Positions 52,684-62,729 of a stretch of 64,000 nt of DNA are shown piece after piece. The DNA comes from CAVSUB01 sp963816725 (GTDB lineage Bacteria; Acidobacteriota; Vicinamibacteria; Vicinamibacterales; 2-12-FULL-66-21), in NCBI GenBank assembly GCA_963816725.1, contig CAWFMC010000018.1:1-64000 (forward strand), written 5' to 3'. Every line of letters begins with the position of its first letter. The stretch's first letter is position 1. The notes beneath the pieces were generated by a model that ran no database searches, was not told the DNA's origin, and saw only the letters and a program-made list of their open reading frames with translations. The position numbers were made by a program, and so were the translations under genes.

Positions 52684-53901
52684 TCAGACCGCCGTAATGA
52701 CCAGTGCCGCATCGTTCCCGCCGAAACCGAGCGACGTCGAGACCCCGCAGCGGACGCGCTGCTCACGCGCCACGTTGGCAACGATGTCCACGGGACAGTC
52801 CGGGTCCGTTTCCGTGTGGTGGATCGTGGGTGGGATCGCGCCGCGGGACACGGTCAGGGCGAGTGCCGCCGCCTCCAGCGCGCCGGCGGCGCCGAGGCAG
52901 TGGCCGAGGATCGACTTGAGCGACGTCACCGGGACCTCGCGGGTGCGCTCCCCGAAGACGCTCCGGAAGGCGCGCGCCTCGGCGCGATCGTTCTGTGTTG
53001 TGGCCGTGCCGTGGGCGTTGATGTGATCGACGCGGTCCGGGTCGACGCCGGCATCCGTCAGCGCATTCAACATGATCGCCCGGACCGGCGCGCCGTCCGG
53101 CTCTGGCGCCGTCGGGTGGAAGGCCTCGCAGGCGAAGGCGTATCCGGCCAGTTCCCCGTAGATGTGCGCCCCGCGCGCCCTCGCTGCCTCCATCTCCTCG
53201 AGCACCAGGATTCCGGCCCCTTCGCCGATGTTCATTCCGGCCCGGCCGCGATCGAACGGCCGGCACGGCTCCGGATCCATCAGACGCAGGGCATTGAAGC
53301 CGCTGAATGTGAGGCGGGCCAGCGCATCCGTGCCGCCGCTCACCGCCGCATCGACGCGGCCGGACCGCACGGCATCGGCGGCCTGCCCGATCGCGATCGT
53401 GCTCGAGGCGCAGGCTGCGACGATGCACGAGCGGGGACCTTCGAGATGGAAGGCGCTGGCGATGACGTCGACCGGCGTGCTCGAAAAGTGATTCCACGCG
53501 TCCGACGGACGCGCATGCTCGATGCCGCGGATCGTGGTGGTGTGCTGGTACCGCTCGTTGCGGATCAAATCGCTCGTCCCGGCCCCGAGGAACACGCCGA
53601 TGCGCGACCGCTCGATCCGCCCGTCGAGCAACCCCGCATCGTCCATGGCTTCGGCCGCGGCGACGGCGCCAAACTGATCGCCGCGCGACCAGCGGCGGCG
53701 CTCGAGGGGAGTGAGCCGCGCGCTGATGTCAGGCGTCGAGACTTCGGCAGCGACCCGGCTACGATACCCCTCGGTGTCGAGGACGGTGACCGGCTTGATA
53801 CCGCAGGCCCCCGATACCAGCCCGGCCCACGTCGCCTCGCGAGTGACGCCGAGCGCGCTGACGATCCCGATCCCGGTAATCGCGACGCGGCGGCGGGTCA
53901 T
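52684..53901 (-). CDS. Beta-ketoacyl-ACP synthase, FabF-like (active)
   Basis: Condensing enzyme of 405 residues. The full catalytic set is visible: C164 in VAACASSTIAI, H297 in NAHGTAT, K329 and H334 in SLKSILGHCLGAAG, and the C-terminal GFGGNDAALV. It would extend acyl-ACP chains by two carbons. The start ATG overlaps the PHP gene stop (ATGA, 53898-53901). Its context (second inactive ketosynthase, ACP, ketoreductase, halogenase-like enzyme) suggests secondary metabolism rather than housekeeping fatty-acid synthesis. Confidence 0.92.
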   Translation of the reverse strand: MTRRRVAITGIGIVSALGVTREATWAGLVSGACGIKPVTVLDTEGYRSRVAAEVSTPDISARLTPLERRRWSRGDQFGAVAAAEAMDDAGLLDGRIERSRIGVFLGAGTSDLIRNERYQHTTTIRGIEHARPSDAWNHFSSTPVDVIASAFHLEGPRSCIVAACASSTIAIGQAADAVRSGRVDAAVSGGTDALARLTFSGFNALRLMDPEPCRPFDRGRAGMNIGEGAGILVLEEMEAARARGAHIYGELAGYAFACEAFHPTAPEPDGAPVRAIMLNALTDAGVDPDRVDHINAHGTATTQNDRAEARAFRSVFGERTREVPVTSLKSILGHCLGAAGALEAAALALTVSRGAIPPTIHHTETDPDCPVDIVANVAREQRVRCGVSTSLGFGGNDAALVITAV

Positions 53902-54863
53902 GCGCGGACCTGCGCCGGAGGCACGCCCAATTGCTCGTCGAGCCACGCCGTCGCGGCGGCGGAGGCGGTCCGCACCGTTTCGGCCTCGCGCAGCTTGCTG
54001 CGCCACACCAGCGCCAGCGGGAGGAACTGCGCCGGGAGCGACACCAGCGAGAAGCCGAGGCACATCGCACGATGCTTCAGGCCGTGATCGCGCGGCCCGA
54101 AGCCGGCCAGGCTCGCCACGTACGACCCGATCACCGCGTAGGCGTCGCGGGCCACGGCAGCGGCGTGCCCGTGGAGCCCGCCCGGGACGGCGCAGCCGGC
54201 GCGGAGGCTGGCCAGGAACGACTCGCGCGAATCCCCCGGCGCCTCGGTCCACGTGGTGCCGATCCGCCGCAAGGTATGCGCGTCGCTGCCACCGAGCAGA
54301 CCGTGACGGCGGTCCCCGTCCCGCCGCGGCCACCGCGCGGCAATCGACGTCACCAGTTCATTGTGGGCCCGCAGCATCGTCCCGTTACGGGCTTCGACCG
54401 CCGGGACCTCGTCGAACAGCGCCAGGTAGTCGGCGAGCGGAACCTGGCCACGGTAGAAGAACAGCAGGTGGTTGAGCGCGAAGAACACATCGGCCTCGCG
54501 CAGGCAGGCGGTGACCTCGAACACGTTGCCGCGGAGCGGCTGCACGGCGCGGTGCAGCGCCTCCGTCATGCCGTAGACACCGAGGTGGACCTCGAGGTCC
54601 GTGCCCGGAAACCGGCACGACACCTCCTCGCCCATGATGAAGTCCGGGCAGTCGGGATGGGCGGACAGGAACTCGAGGCAGCCTTCGATGGTGTCGTGAT
54701 CGGTGAGCGCGACCAGATCCATCCCCCGCGCCTTGGCGGTGTGGTAGACCTCGTCTGTCGCCGAATAGCAGTCGCGGCTCTTCAGGAACTTGAGATTGCC
54801 GGACTGCCGGGACGCTCTCGAGTGGACGTGCAGATCGGCGCGCAAGGTGGACATCGGGGTCAC
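53898..54863 (-). CDS. PHP-domain phosphoesterase
   Basis: Metal-dependent hydrolase of 321 residues. PHP motifs are DLHVHS (10-15), LTDHDT, a conserved glutamate in GEEVS, NHLLFFYRG and GGSDAHT near 215. The last 100 residues are helical with two hydrophobic stretches (CLGFSLVSLPAQFLPLALVW), so it may associate with the membrane. Substrate unknown. It is coupled to the ketosynthase by a 4-bp overlap and lies 12 bp after the outer-membrane protein gene. The start is at 54863 or at the nearby ATG 54854. Confidence 0.82.
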   Translation of the reverse strand: MTPMSTLRADLHVHSRASRQSGNLKFLKSRDCYSATDEVYHTAKARGMDLVALTDHDTIEGCLEFLSAHPDCPDFIMGEEVSCRFPGTDLEVHLGVYGMTEALHRAVQPLRGNVFEVTACLREADVFFALNHLLFFYRGQVPLADYLALFDEVPAVEARNGTMLRAHNELVTSIAARWPRRDGDRRHGLLGGSDAHTLRRIGTTWTEAPGDSRESFLASLRAGCAVPGGLHGHAAAVARDAYAVIGSYVASLAGFGPRDHGLKHRAMCLGFSLVSLPAQFLPLALVWRSKLREAETVRTASAAATAWLDEQLGVPPAQVRA

Positions 54864-54875
54864 CGGGTGGCGGTG

Positions 54876-57758
54876 CTACTTCAGCGGCTTGAGGATCATA
54901 ACCTGCAGCGTCGCCGAGCCGATGCCGCGATAGCGATCCGGCAGGAAGCTCTTGCCGAAGTCCGCGCGCAGGATCGTATTCTTCGGTGCCCGCAAGCTGA
55001 TCGCCGCGCCCAACCCGGTGAGCGGCTGCCAGGTGTTGTCGAACTCCCGGTCGCGCCCCCACGCCCGCTCGAGGAAGAGATCGAGCCGGTACTGGTCGAA
55101 GATGTTGAACGAATAGGAGCCGCGTGCCGTCCCGAGCTCCTGGAAGCGCACACCCGAGGCCGGCACACCGTGGATACGCGTATCGTCGAACATCCCGAAC
55201 TGATACTTGGCAAACCGGTCCAGATCGCTGCCGCCGAACCACCCCCCGTTCAGGTGAATCTTGTGGAACAGGTTGAAGTAGATGTCGCGCGACACGCTGG
55301 CGCTGTATTTCACGTATGACGGCTGCAGCTCGTCTGACGTCTGACCCGGGACGCCCCACTCGCGCCATCCGGAGCGCGCGTACCACGCCCCGTTCGCGAC
55401 CGCGCTGTAGCCGCCGCGGCGGTACTCCCACCCGCCGCCGAAGCCGTTGGTGATCGTGCTCGCCGGAACGACGAACGTGTCGGAGGTGGTGGTGTCGCGA
55501 GTGAAGCCATCGAACCGGAACTGGTAGGAGCCGGAGAGTTTCTGGAACGGGGTGTACTGCCAGCCGAGATTGAGCCCCGTGGTGAGCGGCCAGGTCAGGA
55601 GCCGCTCCTGCGCGTGCTCGCCATTGGCGTCGTAGATGCGATCGCTCGATGGCACACCAATCGCGAAAAAGTCGATGCTGCCGTCCAGCGGCGTGGACCC
55701 GAGCTTCGGCCGCTGCACGTTGCCCGCCGCCAGCACGCCGGCGAACAGGAGCGCCAGCTGTGAGTCAGGTCCCTTGAACGCAAAGTCCAGGTAGTTGATG
55801 CCGAAGATGGGTAACGGGAAGGCGTATGACGGATCGAGCGTGACGCCCATCGCCATCGCCCGCGCGCTCTGCGTGGAGCGCTCGCTGATGACCCGGTTCT
55901 GCCCCTCCTTCACGTAATAGCGAAGCCCGCGATCGGTTTCGCGATACATGATCCGATCGCTGCGGCGCGCTTCCTCGCGCGAGCCTTCGAACGCCTCAGG
56001 GTTCACGCGAAAATCCGAGAAGGCGACGCTCTTCTCGACCAGCAGGTTGCGGCCGGCGATCAGCATGATCTGCCGCGCGGTCAGTCCGGTGAAGAGGAAG
56101 ATCGGGCGATTGCCGATCGATGCGACCGGCGCGTAGGTCTGGATCTCCTCGTTCGAGACGACCGGCGCGGAGAGCTCGGTCTGGACCGCCTGCACCTTGA
56201 CGCGGGCAAAGGTGCGGCGTTCGATCCACACGGTCCCGCGATAGAGGGACTGCCCCTTGCCCACCGGATCGAAACGGACCACGTAGCAGTCGTACTCGCC
56301 GACGCGCTCCGTGCCCGCCAGCCGATAGCGATAGTCGTTGTCGAAACGGAGTTGCAGCGGCAGCGACAGCACCTTCTCGGCCTGCAGCAGCGGAAACGAT
56401 GGCCTGTCCGGGCCCCACTTCGTTCCGTTGACCGAGAACGACAGCTCCTCCCACTCGACATCGTCGCCCGACACGAAGTAGCGGTTGGTGCTCGCGACGT
56501 CATACCCCGGGTCGGCGACGTTCGGACGGAAGTGCTGATCCATCCGCGCGTCGGCGATATAGCTGTGAACCAACGCGTCCTGGGTCCGCTGCTGGAGCTG
56601 ATGACGCGCGATGATCTCTTCGACCGTCAACTGGCGCGCGGCCGACACGTCGCTACGCTGGACGAGAGCCTCGGTCGCACCCTCGCTGAAGTTAACGAGG
56701 ACCGGTCCGCCCGGCATCGGCACCTTCGCGGTGGCGACGCCGGTTTCCGGGACGCGGTGGTAGTCGGTGACCTTCAGCGGCTGGCCGTCCGCGAGGCGGC
56801 GGACGCCGGGCGCCCCATCGACCGGCAGCGTCAGTGACAACTGCAGGAGCTCGGAAGAGGCGGGGCTCCAGTAAACGAGATAGGTCGCGAACGTGCGTTC
56901 GTCGAACAGCAGTCGATGGCGCACGCTGCCGGTCACCTCGCGATCGCCTTCGGCCAGCGTGAGACCGGCGGCCCTGCCGTCGAGGGTGCTGATCTCTCCC
57001 TCCATCAGTGCGGCCAATGGTGCGAGGGCCCCCAGCGCCGCTGCCAAACCCTCGGACGACGACCAGGCGTGGACAATCACGTCGGTGCCGAGCGAGGTGA
57101 GCTCGCTGTCGATCATGCGGCCGGGACCATCGGCATCCGCACGCATGCCGCTCACCGCGACGCGCGCACCCGGGTCCACACGCTGCAGCTGCCCGTCCAC
57201 CGTCTCGACGTCTGCGTCCGGCGTCACGACGAGGACGTCGAGATACGGCGCGAGCTCGGCGGTGTACGCCGCCGCGGCCCCGATTCCGCCAATCGCGACG
57301 CGAATGGTTTCGTACGCCGCGCGCGCGTCGGTCGCGGCCAGCCGCACCGCGTACGCCGCGACACGGGCATCGGCCTCGACATCGACCTCGAGCATCGCGA
57401 TCGTCCCGCGATGCCGGGCCAGCACGCCTTGTAACGTGGTCCGCCAGCGATCCATCCCCGATGGGTCCGGGGGGGCCGCAACGGCGAGCCAGACGGGCGT
57501 CTTCCGCGACGCGTGTTGCGCGAGGCGGGCATCCAGTTGCGCAACCTCGGAATCGAGGCGGGCACTCACGCGCGCCATCACCCGCACCGGCAAGTCCGAC
57601 GTGCGCAGCTGCAGCTCCGCCGCCGGCGGCCCCGAGACGGGCTCGTCGATGGCAATCCGGGGCAGGCGCTCCTCGCGGTCATCGGCGTAGCCCACGCTCG
57701 CCAATGCCAGCACGATCGCCGTCGTCGAGAACAGACGTGCGAGGACCATGGTCGTCAT
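54876..57758 (-). CDS. Large exported outer-membrane beta-barrel protein
   Basis: Protein of 960 residues with a signal peptide (MTTMVLARLFSTTAIVLALASVGYA). Residues 60-330 look like an alpha/beta domain with a TIM-barrel flavour (PVWLAVAAPPDP, MLEVDVEADARV, LDVLVVTPDADV). A middle section has YDCYVVRFDPVGKGQSLYRG and RTFARVKVQAVQTE, as in outer-membrane lipoprotein-sorting-like folds. The last 380 residues are amphipathic strands of a barrel. I know no named family for the whole. In the biosynthetic cluster it could export or anchor the product. ATG 57758 is the first start after the deacetylase gene. Confidence 0.7.
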   Translation of the reverse strand: MTTMVLARLFSTTAIVLALASVGYADDREERLPRIAIDEPVSGPPAAELQLRTSDLPVRVMARVSARLDSEVAQLDARLAQHASRKTPVWLAVAAPPDPSGMDRWRTTLQGVLARHRGTIAMLEVDVEADARVAAYAVRLAATDARAAYETIRVAIGGIGAAAAYTAELAPYLDVLVVTPDADVETVDGQLQRVDPGARVAVSGMRADADGPGRMIDSELTSLGTDVIVHAWSSSEGLAAALGALAPLAALMEGEISTLDGRAAGLTLAEGDREVTGSVRHRLLFDERTFATYLVYWSPASSELLQLSLTLPVDGAPGVRRLADGQPLKVTDYHRVPETGVATAKVPMPGGPVLVNFSEGATEALVQRSDVSAARQLTVEEIIARHQLQQRTQDALVHSYIADARMDQHFRPNVADPGYDVASTNRYFVSGDDVEWEELSFSVNGTKWGPDRPSFPLLQAEKVLSLPLQLRFDNDYRYRLAGTERVGEYDCYVVRFDPVGKGQSLYRGTVWIERRTFARVKVQAVQTELSAPVVSNEEIQTYAPVASIGNRPIFLFTGLTARQIMLIAGRNLLVEKSVAFSDFRVNPEAFEGSREEARRSDRIMYRETDRGLRYYVKEGQNRVISERSTQSARAMAMGVTLDPSYAFPLPIFGINYLDFAFKGPDSQLALLFAGVLAAGNVQRPKLGSTPLDGSIDFFAIGVPSSDRIYDANGEHAQERLLTWPLTTGLNLGWQYTPFQKLSGSYQFRFDGFTRDTTTSDTFVVPASTITNGFGGGWEYRRGGYSAVANGAWYARSGWREWGVPGQTSDELQPSYVKYSASVSRDIYFNLFHKIHLNGGWFGGSDLDRFAKYQFGMFDDTRIHGVPASGVRFQELGTARGSYSFNIFDQYRLDLFLERAWGRDREFDNTWQPLTGLGAAISLRAPKNTILRADFGKSFLPDRYRGIGSATLQVMILKPLK

Positions 57759-57820
57759 GTATCGAATAGAAGGGCCGCCGCTGCAAAATGCCGCAGCCGC
57801 TGAACGCCGTCGTCCGGCGC

Positions 57821-58702
57821 TCACGTCCGCCCGTGCGGTTGAGCGATGTCGAGATCGCCGATCGCGCCGAAGTCGCCGCTGCGCAGGATCGTTTGCAGCC
57901 GCGCGCGAAAGCCGTCCAGGCGAAAGTAATGCGCGAACCAGAGCCGCGGCGGCAGCGACACGCGTGGCGGATCCGGATCGATCTCCCATGGATGCACCGT
58001 CAGCACGCCCGGCACGCCGCCGCGATTCGCCGTCTCCAGCGCCGAGAGCACGCGCCGCGGGGAGCTCATGCGGAGTCCCCAGCCCCACCCCAGCGGAATC
58101 ACCTGGCCAAAGCGGTCGGCCACCAGCGGCGGCACCTCGAGGATTGTCCCGCACGCCGTCGGCCGCGAGTGCGGCTGACGGGGATAGGCAACGTTGCCGA
58201 CCAGCTTCACCGGGGCCATGCTGGCGTCGACTGCGAAGCCTTCAGACGCGAGCACCTCGAGCCCCCACAGCGAGCGATCGTTGATCGACCACTCCGGAGC
58301 CCGGAACGCGCGCACCGCCGGGACGCCGGCCGCCGTCAACGCGACCACACTGCGCCTCAGGTCCTCACGGAACGTGTCCGGCTGCAGCTCGTAGACGCGC
58401 TGATGGAGATGGCCGTGCGAGCCCACCTCGTGCCCGGCCGCAACGATCTCCGCGACCAGCTCGGGATGCCGATCGGCAATCCATCCCACGACGAAGAAGG
58501 TGGCGCGGGCACCGGCCCGGTCCAGGTCGTCGAGGAGCAGCCTGGTCGTCTCCACGACCCGCGACCGCAGTGACGGCCACCGCTCGAACGCAACCGCGTC
58601 GACAGGGCCGCAGACGTGGAACCACTCTTCGACGTCGATGGTGAGGGCGTTGGCGCGCGGCGCTACGGTTTTGACGACCGAAGCCGGCGGCCGGACGCTC
58701 AT
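57821..58702 (-). CDS. Polysaccharide deacetylase-family protein
   Basis: NodB-fold hydrolase of 293 residues. The metal-binding motifs are D23/E25 in LTIDVEEWFHV, the H96-x3-H100 in SHGHLH, and RAPEWSI further on; VHPWEIDPD near the end supplies a late histidine. The TIDVEEWF start is typical of the subfamily seen with exopolysaccharide and exosortase loci (DUF3473-like). It would remove N-acetyl groups or act on a related substrate. It lies between the ACP gene and the outer-membrane protein gene, same strand. Confidence 0.85.
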   Translation of the reverse strand: MSVRPPASVVKTVAPRANALTIDVEEWFHVCGPVDAVAFERWPSLRSRVVETTRLLLDDLDRAGARATFFVVGWIADRHPELVAEIVAAGHEVGSHGHLHQRVYELQPDTFREDLRRSVVALTAAGVPAVRAFRAPEWSINDRSLWGLEVLASEGFAVDASMAPVKLVGNVAYPRQPHSRPTACGTILEVPPLVADRFGQVIPLGWGWGLRMSSPRRVLSALETANRGGVPGVLTVHPWEIDPDPPRVSLPPRLWFAHYFRLDGFRARLQTILRSGDFGAIGDLDIAQPHGRT

Positions 58703-58716
58703 GGGGCCACCGCCGG

Positions 58717-58992
58717 CTAGGTGACGGACTTGCTGCGTTCCGCGGTGATGAAGTCGGCGATGGCGTCCACCGACCGCAACACCTTCGTGCCGGTCTGCTC
58801 GTCAGTAATCGACACGCCGAACGATCGCTCCAGCTCGAGCACGAGTTCCAGGACGTCGATCGAGTCGAGGCCCAGGCCTTCCCCGAACAACGGGGTGCTG
58901 TCGCCGATCTCTTCGGCCGGAATCGGCAGCCGCAGGCTGCGCACGAGCGCCTGCTTCACTTCCTGTTTCAGTTCGGGGGTCGCTGAGGGCAT
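58717..58992 (-). CDS. Acyl carrier protein
   Basis: Small acidic carrier of 91 residues. The phosphopantetheine attachment serine is S44 in LGLDSIDVLELVLELE; the context TPLFGEGLGLDSIDVLEL resembles ACPs of aryl-polyene-type and other secondary pathways more than housekeeping AcpP. The start is taken at ATG 58992; an in-frame GTG at 59007 is possible. It ends 14 bp before the deacetylase gene and is the natural partner of the two ketosynthases and the ketoreductase. Confidence 0.9.
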   Translation of the reverse strand: MPSATPELKQEVKQALVRSLRLPIPAEEIGDSTPLFGEGLGLDSIDVLELVLELERSFGVSITDEQTGTKVLRSVDAIADFITAERSKSVT

Positions 58993-59100
58993 AGAGGTTA
59001 CGGGCACGCTTGCCGGCCCGCCCGCGGCGGAATCTCATCGCGAGTGCCGAATCACGATCTTACCGCAGGGGACACGGCCAGTCGGGCGTCCGGGGCCGGG

Positions 59101-59128
59101 GGACGGGGAGCGGGAAGCGGGAAGCGGC
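59101..59128. repeat. Four-unit heptamer array before the ketoreductase stop
   Basis: GGACGGG, GAGCGGG, AAGCGGG, AAGCGGC in 7-bp phase, ending 3 bp from the ketoreductase stop codon. It belongs to the GGAAGC-type family. No inverted partner is visible in the ACP side of the spacer. Confidence 0.7.
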
Positions 59129-59131
59129 CGT

Positions 59132-59887
59132 TCAGAGCAACCCGCCGTCGACCGAGATCACCTGCCCCGTGATGTAGCTGGCCGCCTCGGACGCGAGGAA
59201 GGCGACGAGATTCGCGACCTCCTGGGGCTGGCCGACCCGGCCGGCGGGGACGGCCGAGAGGTAGCGTTCACGCGCCGCCGGCGCCATGTCGGCGAGCATG
59301 TCGGTCTCGATCAGGCCTGGACAGACGGCGTTCACCAGCACGCCTTTCGCCGCCAGCTCGCGCGACAGGGCGCGAGTGAGCCCTTCGAGGCCGGCCTTCG
59401 AGGCGGCGTAGCTGGCCTGACCCGGCAGCGGCATGCGCGCGCTCGGCGAGCTGATGTTGATGATCCGTCCCCATTTCCGCATCAGCATCCCGCGAACCGC
59501 CGCGCGCGTGCAGTAGTAGGCCGCGTCGAGGTTGGTGGTCAGCACGTCCCGCCAGCGCGCCGCGTCCATCAGCATGATGTGGGTGTCGCGAGCGATGCCG
59601 GCGTTGTTGACGAGAATGTCCACCGGCCCGAGCTCGCGGACGACCTGCGCGAAGAACGCGGCGACCGACGCCTCCTCGGTGACGTCGCACTGCCCCGCCC
59701 ACGCCCGGCCGCCGGCAGCGGCAATCGCCGCGACGGCGTCCTCCGCGGCCGCGTGGTGAGACTTGAAGGCGATCCCCACGGCGGCGCCCCGTGCGGCCAG
59801 GAGCTCCGCGATGCCGCGGCCAATCCCGCGCGATCCGCCGGTGACCACGGCCACCCGGCCGTTCAGAAGTTGTACGTCGAAAGACAC
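59132..59887 (-). CDS. 3-oxoacyl-ACP reductase, FabG-type
   Basis: Short-chain dehydrogenase of 251 residues, starting at GTG 59887 (VSFDVQLLNGR). NADPH-binding TGGSRGIG is at 17-24, NNAG at 94-97, catalytic S147, and Y160-x3-K164 in SYAASKAG. The LLNGRVAVVTGG opening and VISVDGGLL ending are typical of FabG. It would reduce the beta-keto group made by the ketosynthase. No ATG fits near the start, and there is no clear Shine-Dalgarno. The longer frame to 59974 overlaps the divergent ADOP promoter region. Confidence 0.9.
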   Translation of the reverse strand: MSFDVQLLNGRVAVVTGGSRGIGRGIAELLAARGAAVGIAFKSHHAAAEDAVAAIAAAGGRAWAGQCDVTEEASVAAFFAQVVRELGPVDILVNNAGIARDTHIMLMDAARWRDVLTTNLDAAYYCTRAAVRGMLMRKWGRIINISSPSARMPLPGQASYAASKAGLEGLTRALSRELAAKGVLVNAVCPGLIETDMLADMAPAARERYLSAVPAGRVGQPQEVANLVAFLASEAASYITGQVISVDGGLL

Positions 59888-59995
59888 GGAGTGAAATGAG
59901 AGAACGCCCGAATGATAGCAGTTCGACCCGTGCGTCCGGCCAGAAGGCCGCGCGGGTCGTCCAAGTCTGCGCACGACGCCGAAGGGAGACGGATG

Positions 59996-62363
59996 ATGCG
60001 CGATTCGCTGCGAGACGCCTTCCGCGCCTGCCGCGCCGATCCCTGGACCACGCTCACCATCGTCGTCACGCTCGGCATCGGCACTGGTGTGAACGCGGCA
60101 GTGCTCGCGCTCGTCTACGGCATCCTCCTCAGACCGCTGCCCTATCGCGAGCCGTCCCGGCTGTTCGTCATCGACGAGGAGATGCGGCTTCTCACAGCTC
60201 GCCTCGTGGTCGGCTGCGCTGCAGACCGCGGACTCGATCGCCGCCTACGCGCCGGCGCAGCACGTCCTTCGCGGGCTTGGCGCGCCACGGGTCGTGAAGG
60301 CGGCATTCGTGAGCGACAACCTGTTCGAGGTGCTCGGCCTCGGGCCCGCGAAAGCCGCGGCCGCTCGGGGAGACGCGAGTCCCGTCGGTGTGTTCGTGAG
60401 CGAGCGGACGGCGCGGATCCTCGACGTCGCACCGGAGTCGCTCGTCGGGCGGTCCGTCTCGGTCGCCGGGCTCACGCTTCCGATCGTCGCGGTCCTCCCG
60501 GCGGCAGTTGCGTTTCCTGCGGAGGGGACCGAGCTGTGGATTCCGGCGAGCGCGGCGCCGCCGGTCACGATCAAGGGCCAGGAGGACGCACGCTGGTTCA
60601 AGCTCGTCGCCCGGATCAAGCCAGGAGTCAGCGTTCCGCAGTTCGTCGCCGACGCGACCCGCGTTCGGGCCCTGCTCAGCACAGACGACGGCCCGCCCCG
60701 TCCACGCCGGGAGCCCAAACCCGCTGCCGTGAAATCCATTCGTGATGGTCTTTACGGCGACTCGCGGCCGCTTCTGACGGCGTTCTTTCTCGCCGCGGCG
60801 ATCGTGCTGATCGTCGCGTGCGCCAACGTCTCGACGCTGCTCCTCGGCCGCACGGCCGGGCGCGAACAGGAGCTCTCCCTGCGGCTCGCACTGGGCGCCG
60901 GCCGGGCGCGACTCGTCGGCATCCTGTTCGCCGAAGGTGTCCTGCTCGCAGCGGCGGGCTCGGCGCTCGGCGTCGCACTCGCGGCGGGAGCGCTCCGCAT
61001 GCTTCGATCGACGGCCGCGTCGGGGCTGCCGCGACTCGATGCCGTCACCGTCGACTGGCCGGTCCTGCTGATGGCGCTGGGCGTTGCGTCGCTGGTCTCG
61101 ATCGCCTCGACCGTTGGCCCCGCGCTGTGCGTGCGGCGCACCGAGGCGGCGTCGCTCGTCCGGGCCCCGAGCCTGCGCGGCCTCGCCGCTCGCCGACGCC
61201 TGTCGAGCGGGTTCGTGGTGTCGCAGATCGCGCTGGCGACGGTGCTGGTCGTGTCGTCCAGTCTGCTCGCCCGCAGCATCGTGCGGCTCATGGCGGTCGA
61301 TATCGGCGTCAACGCCGAACATGCTGTGGCCATGCGGCTGATGCTCGCCGACACGATGCGCTTGGTCACGGATCGCGGGCCGTTCGTCACGACGCTGCTC
61401 GATCGAGTGCGGGCCGCGCCCGGCGTCACGAACGCCGGCATCGGTACGGGACTTCCACCGGATCACGGCGAGATCGAAATGGCGATCCGGCTGGTCGATC
61501 AGAACGGCGACAGGACGCATCGCATGAGCCTGGTCGCTGTCTCGCCGGGGTTCCTCGAAGCGCTCGGCGCGCGGTTGATCGCCGGCCGCACGATCGCGGC
61601 TGGGGACGTCCAGGGCGATGGCGGCCCGGTGGTCGTCATCAGCCGGTCGGTAGCCGGCGGCCTGTTTCCGAACCGGGCAGCCGTTGGTCAGGAGCTTCCG
61701 TCGCGCGGGATGGGCACGGACCCTCGGCATCCGCGCGTGATCGGCGTCGTAGACGACGTGCACTACACCGGGCTGGACGCGGCGGCTGGCGGCGCGCTGT
61801 ACATGCCGTGGAGCAAGCTGCCGCTTGGCGTGGTCTCGCTGGTGATCCGCACCACCGGCGATCCGCGCCTCGTCATTCCTGCGGTCCGGCGGATCGTGAG
61901 CGATCTGGACCCGGCGCTGGCCGTGGAAGGTGTTCGTCCGCTCGATCAACTCGCAGCGCAGTCGATCGCCGAACGGCGCGTGCAGCTCGTCGTCGCGTCG
62001 GCCTTCGCGGCGCTGACGCTCATCCTCTCCGTCCTCGGCCTGGTTGCCGCGCTGCTGCGCGCGGTAGGTGAGCGCCGGCAGGAACTCGCCATCCGCGCCG
62101 CGCTCGGCGGCACGCCGCAACAGATTGGCCGCATGGTCCTCGCCGGCGGCACCCGGCTGACGGTGATCGGCCTCGCACTTGGTGTCGTCGCCGCCTTCGG
62201 TGCCACCCGGTTGCTCGGGCACGCGCTGTACGGCGTCAGCGCCACGGACCTGGCGACGTTCGCGACCGTTGCCGCGGGCATGCTCGCCATCAGCACGACC
62301 GCGTGCCTGATTCCGGCACTGCGCGCCGCGCGCGCCGATCCGTCGGCGTTGCTGCGGTCCTGA
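59996..62363 (+). CDS. ADOP-family ABC-type permease, frameshifted near 60185
   Basis: Acidobacterial duplicated-orphan-permease type protein: MacB-like membrane permease without its own ATPase. The N-terminal frame (MRDSLRDAFRACRADPWTTLT, then a first transmembrane helix, then LLRPLPYREPSRLFVIDEEM) stops making sense near 60185. The next frame continues with SQLASWSAALQTADSIAAYA and AAFVSDNLFEVLGLG. Two FtsX domains follow, each with three helices, around 60770-61070 and 61990-62350. A single-base change gives 788 residues, the normal size. The start at 59996 follows AAGGGAG. It may be an error or a pseudogene. Confidence 0.78.
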
Positions 62364-62447
62364 CGCGCGAACGAATTCACCCGGCCGACACACGTCGATT
62401 GCACCCACGACACGACGAAGCGCGAGCATGGAACGGTGAGGTGAACG

Positions 62448-62729
62448 ATGGCGCAGGGCGCGGCACTCGAGCGAAGCGCAGACAAGGACGCGAGTCAGGC
62501 TGAGTGGATGCTGCAGCGAAACGCCGGCGCCGAATGGTGCTCACTGTCGAGCACTCCCTCGGGCTGGACTCTCAGCATGCACGGGGACGAATTCACGGTC
62601 GTCGCTGAACGGATGGAGGCGGAACGTCAAGGCGAGGTGGAAGGGATGCGGTCGCGGCTGCACGATCTCGGCTGGGCCGATGTGCCTCCGGTCCGCCTGC
62701 GCCCGAAACCGGATCGCCGCAAAATTTAA
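62448..62729 (+). CDS. Small hypothetical protein
   Basis: Open frame of 93 residues with a good upstream GGTGAGG and codon use like its neighbours. The sequence GWTLSMHGDEFTVVAERMEAE and the end VRLRPKPDRRKI look protein-like, but I recognise no family. If the ketosynthase frame is corrected it ends at 62726, so the two genes are convergent and overlap by 4 bp, a plausible layout. Confidence 0.4.
   Translation: MAQGAALERSADKDASQAEWMLQRNAGAEWCSLSSTPSGWTLSMHGDEFTVVAERMEAERQGEVEGMRSRLHDLGWADVPPVRLRPKPDRRKI

Noticed and set aside
52513..54087. Plus-strand open frame beginning with a Pro/Glu-rich repeat
   Set aside because: The repeat comes from GAACC 9-mers in the spacer and the remainder is antisense to the ketosynthase.
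59912..59995. Longer N-terminus for the ADOP permease
   Set aside because: The upstream residues are Arg/Pro-rich and non-homologous; AAGGGAG before 59996 supports the shorter start.
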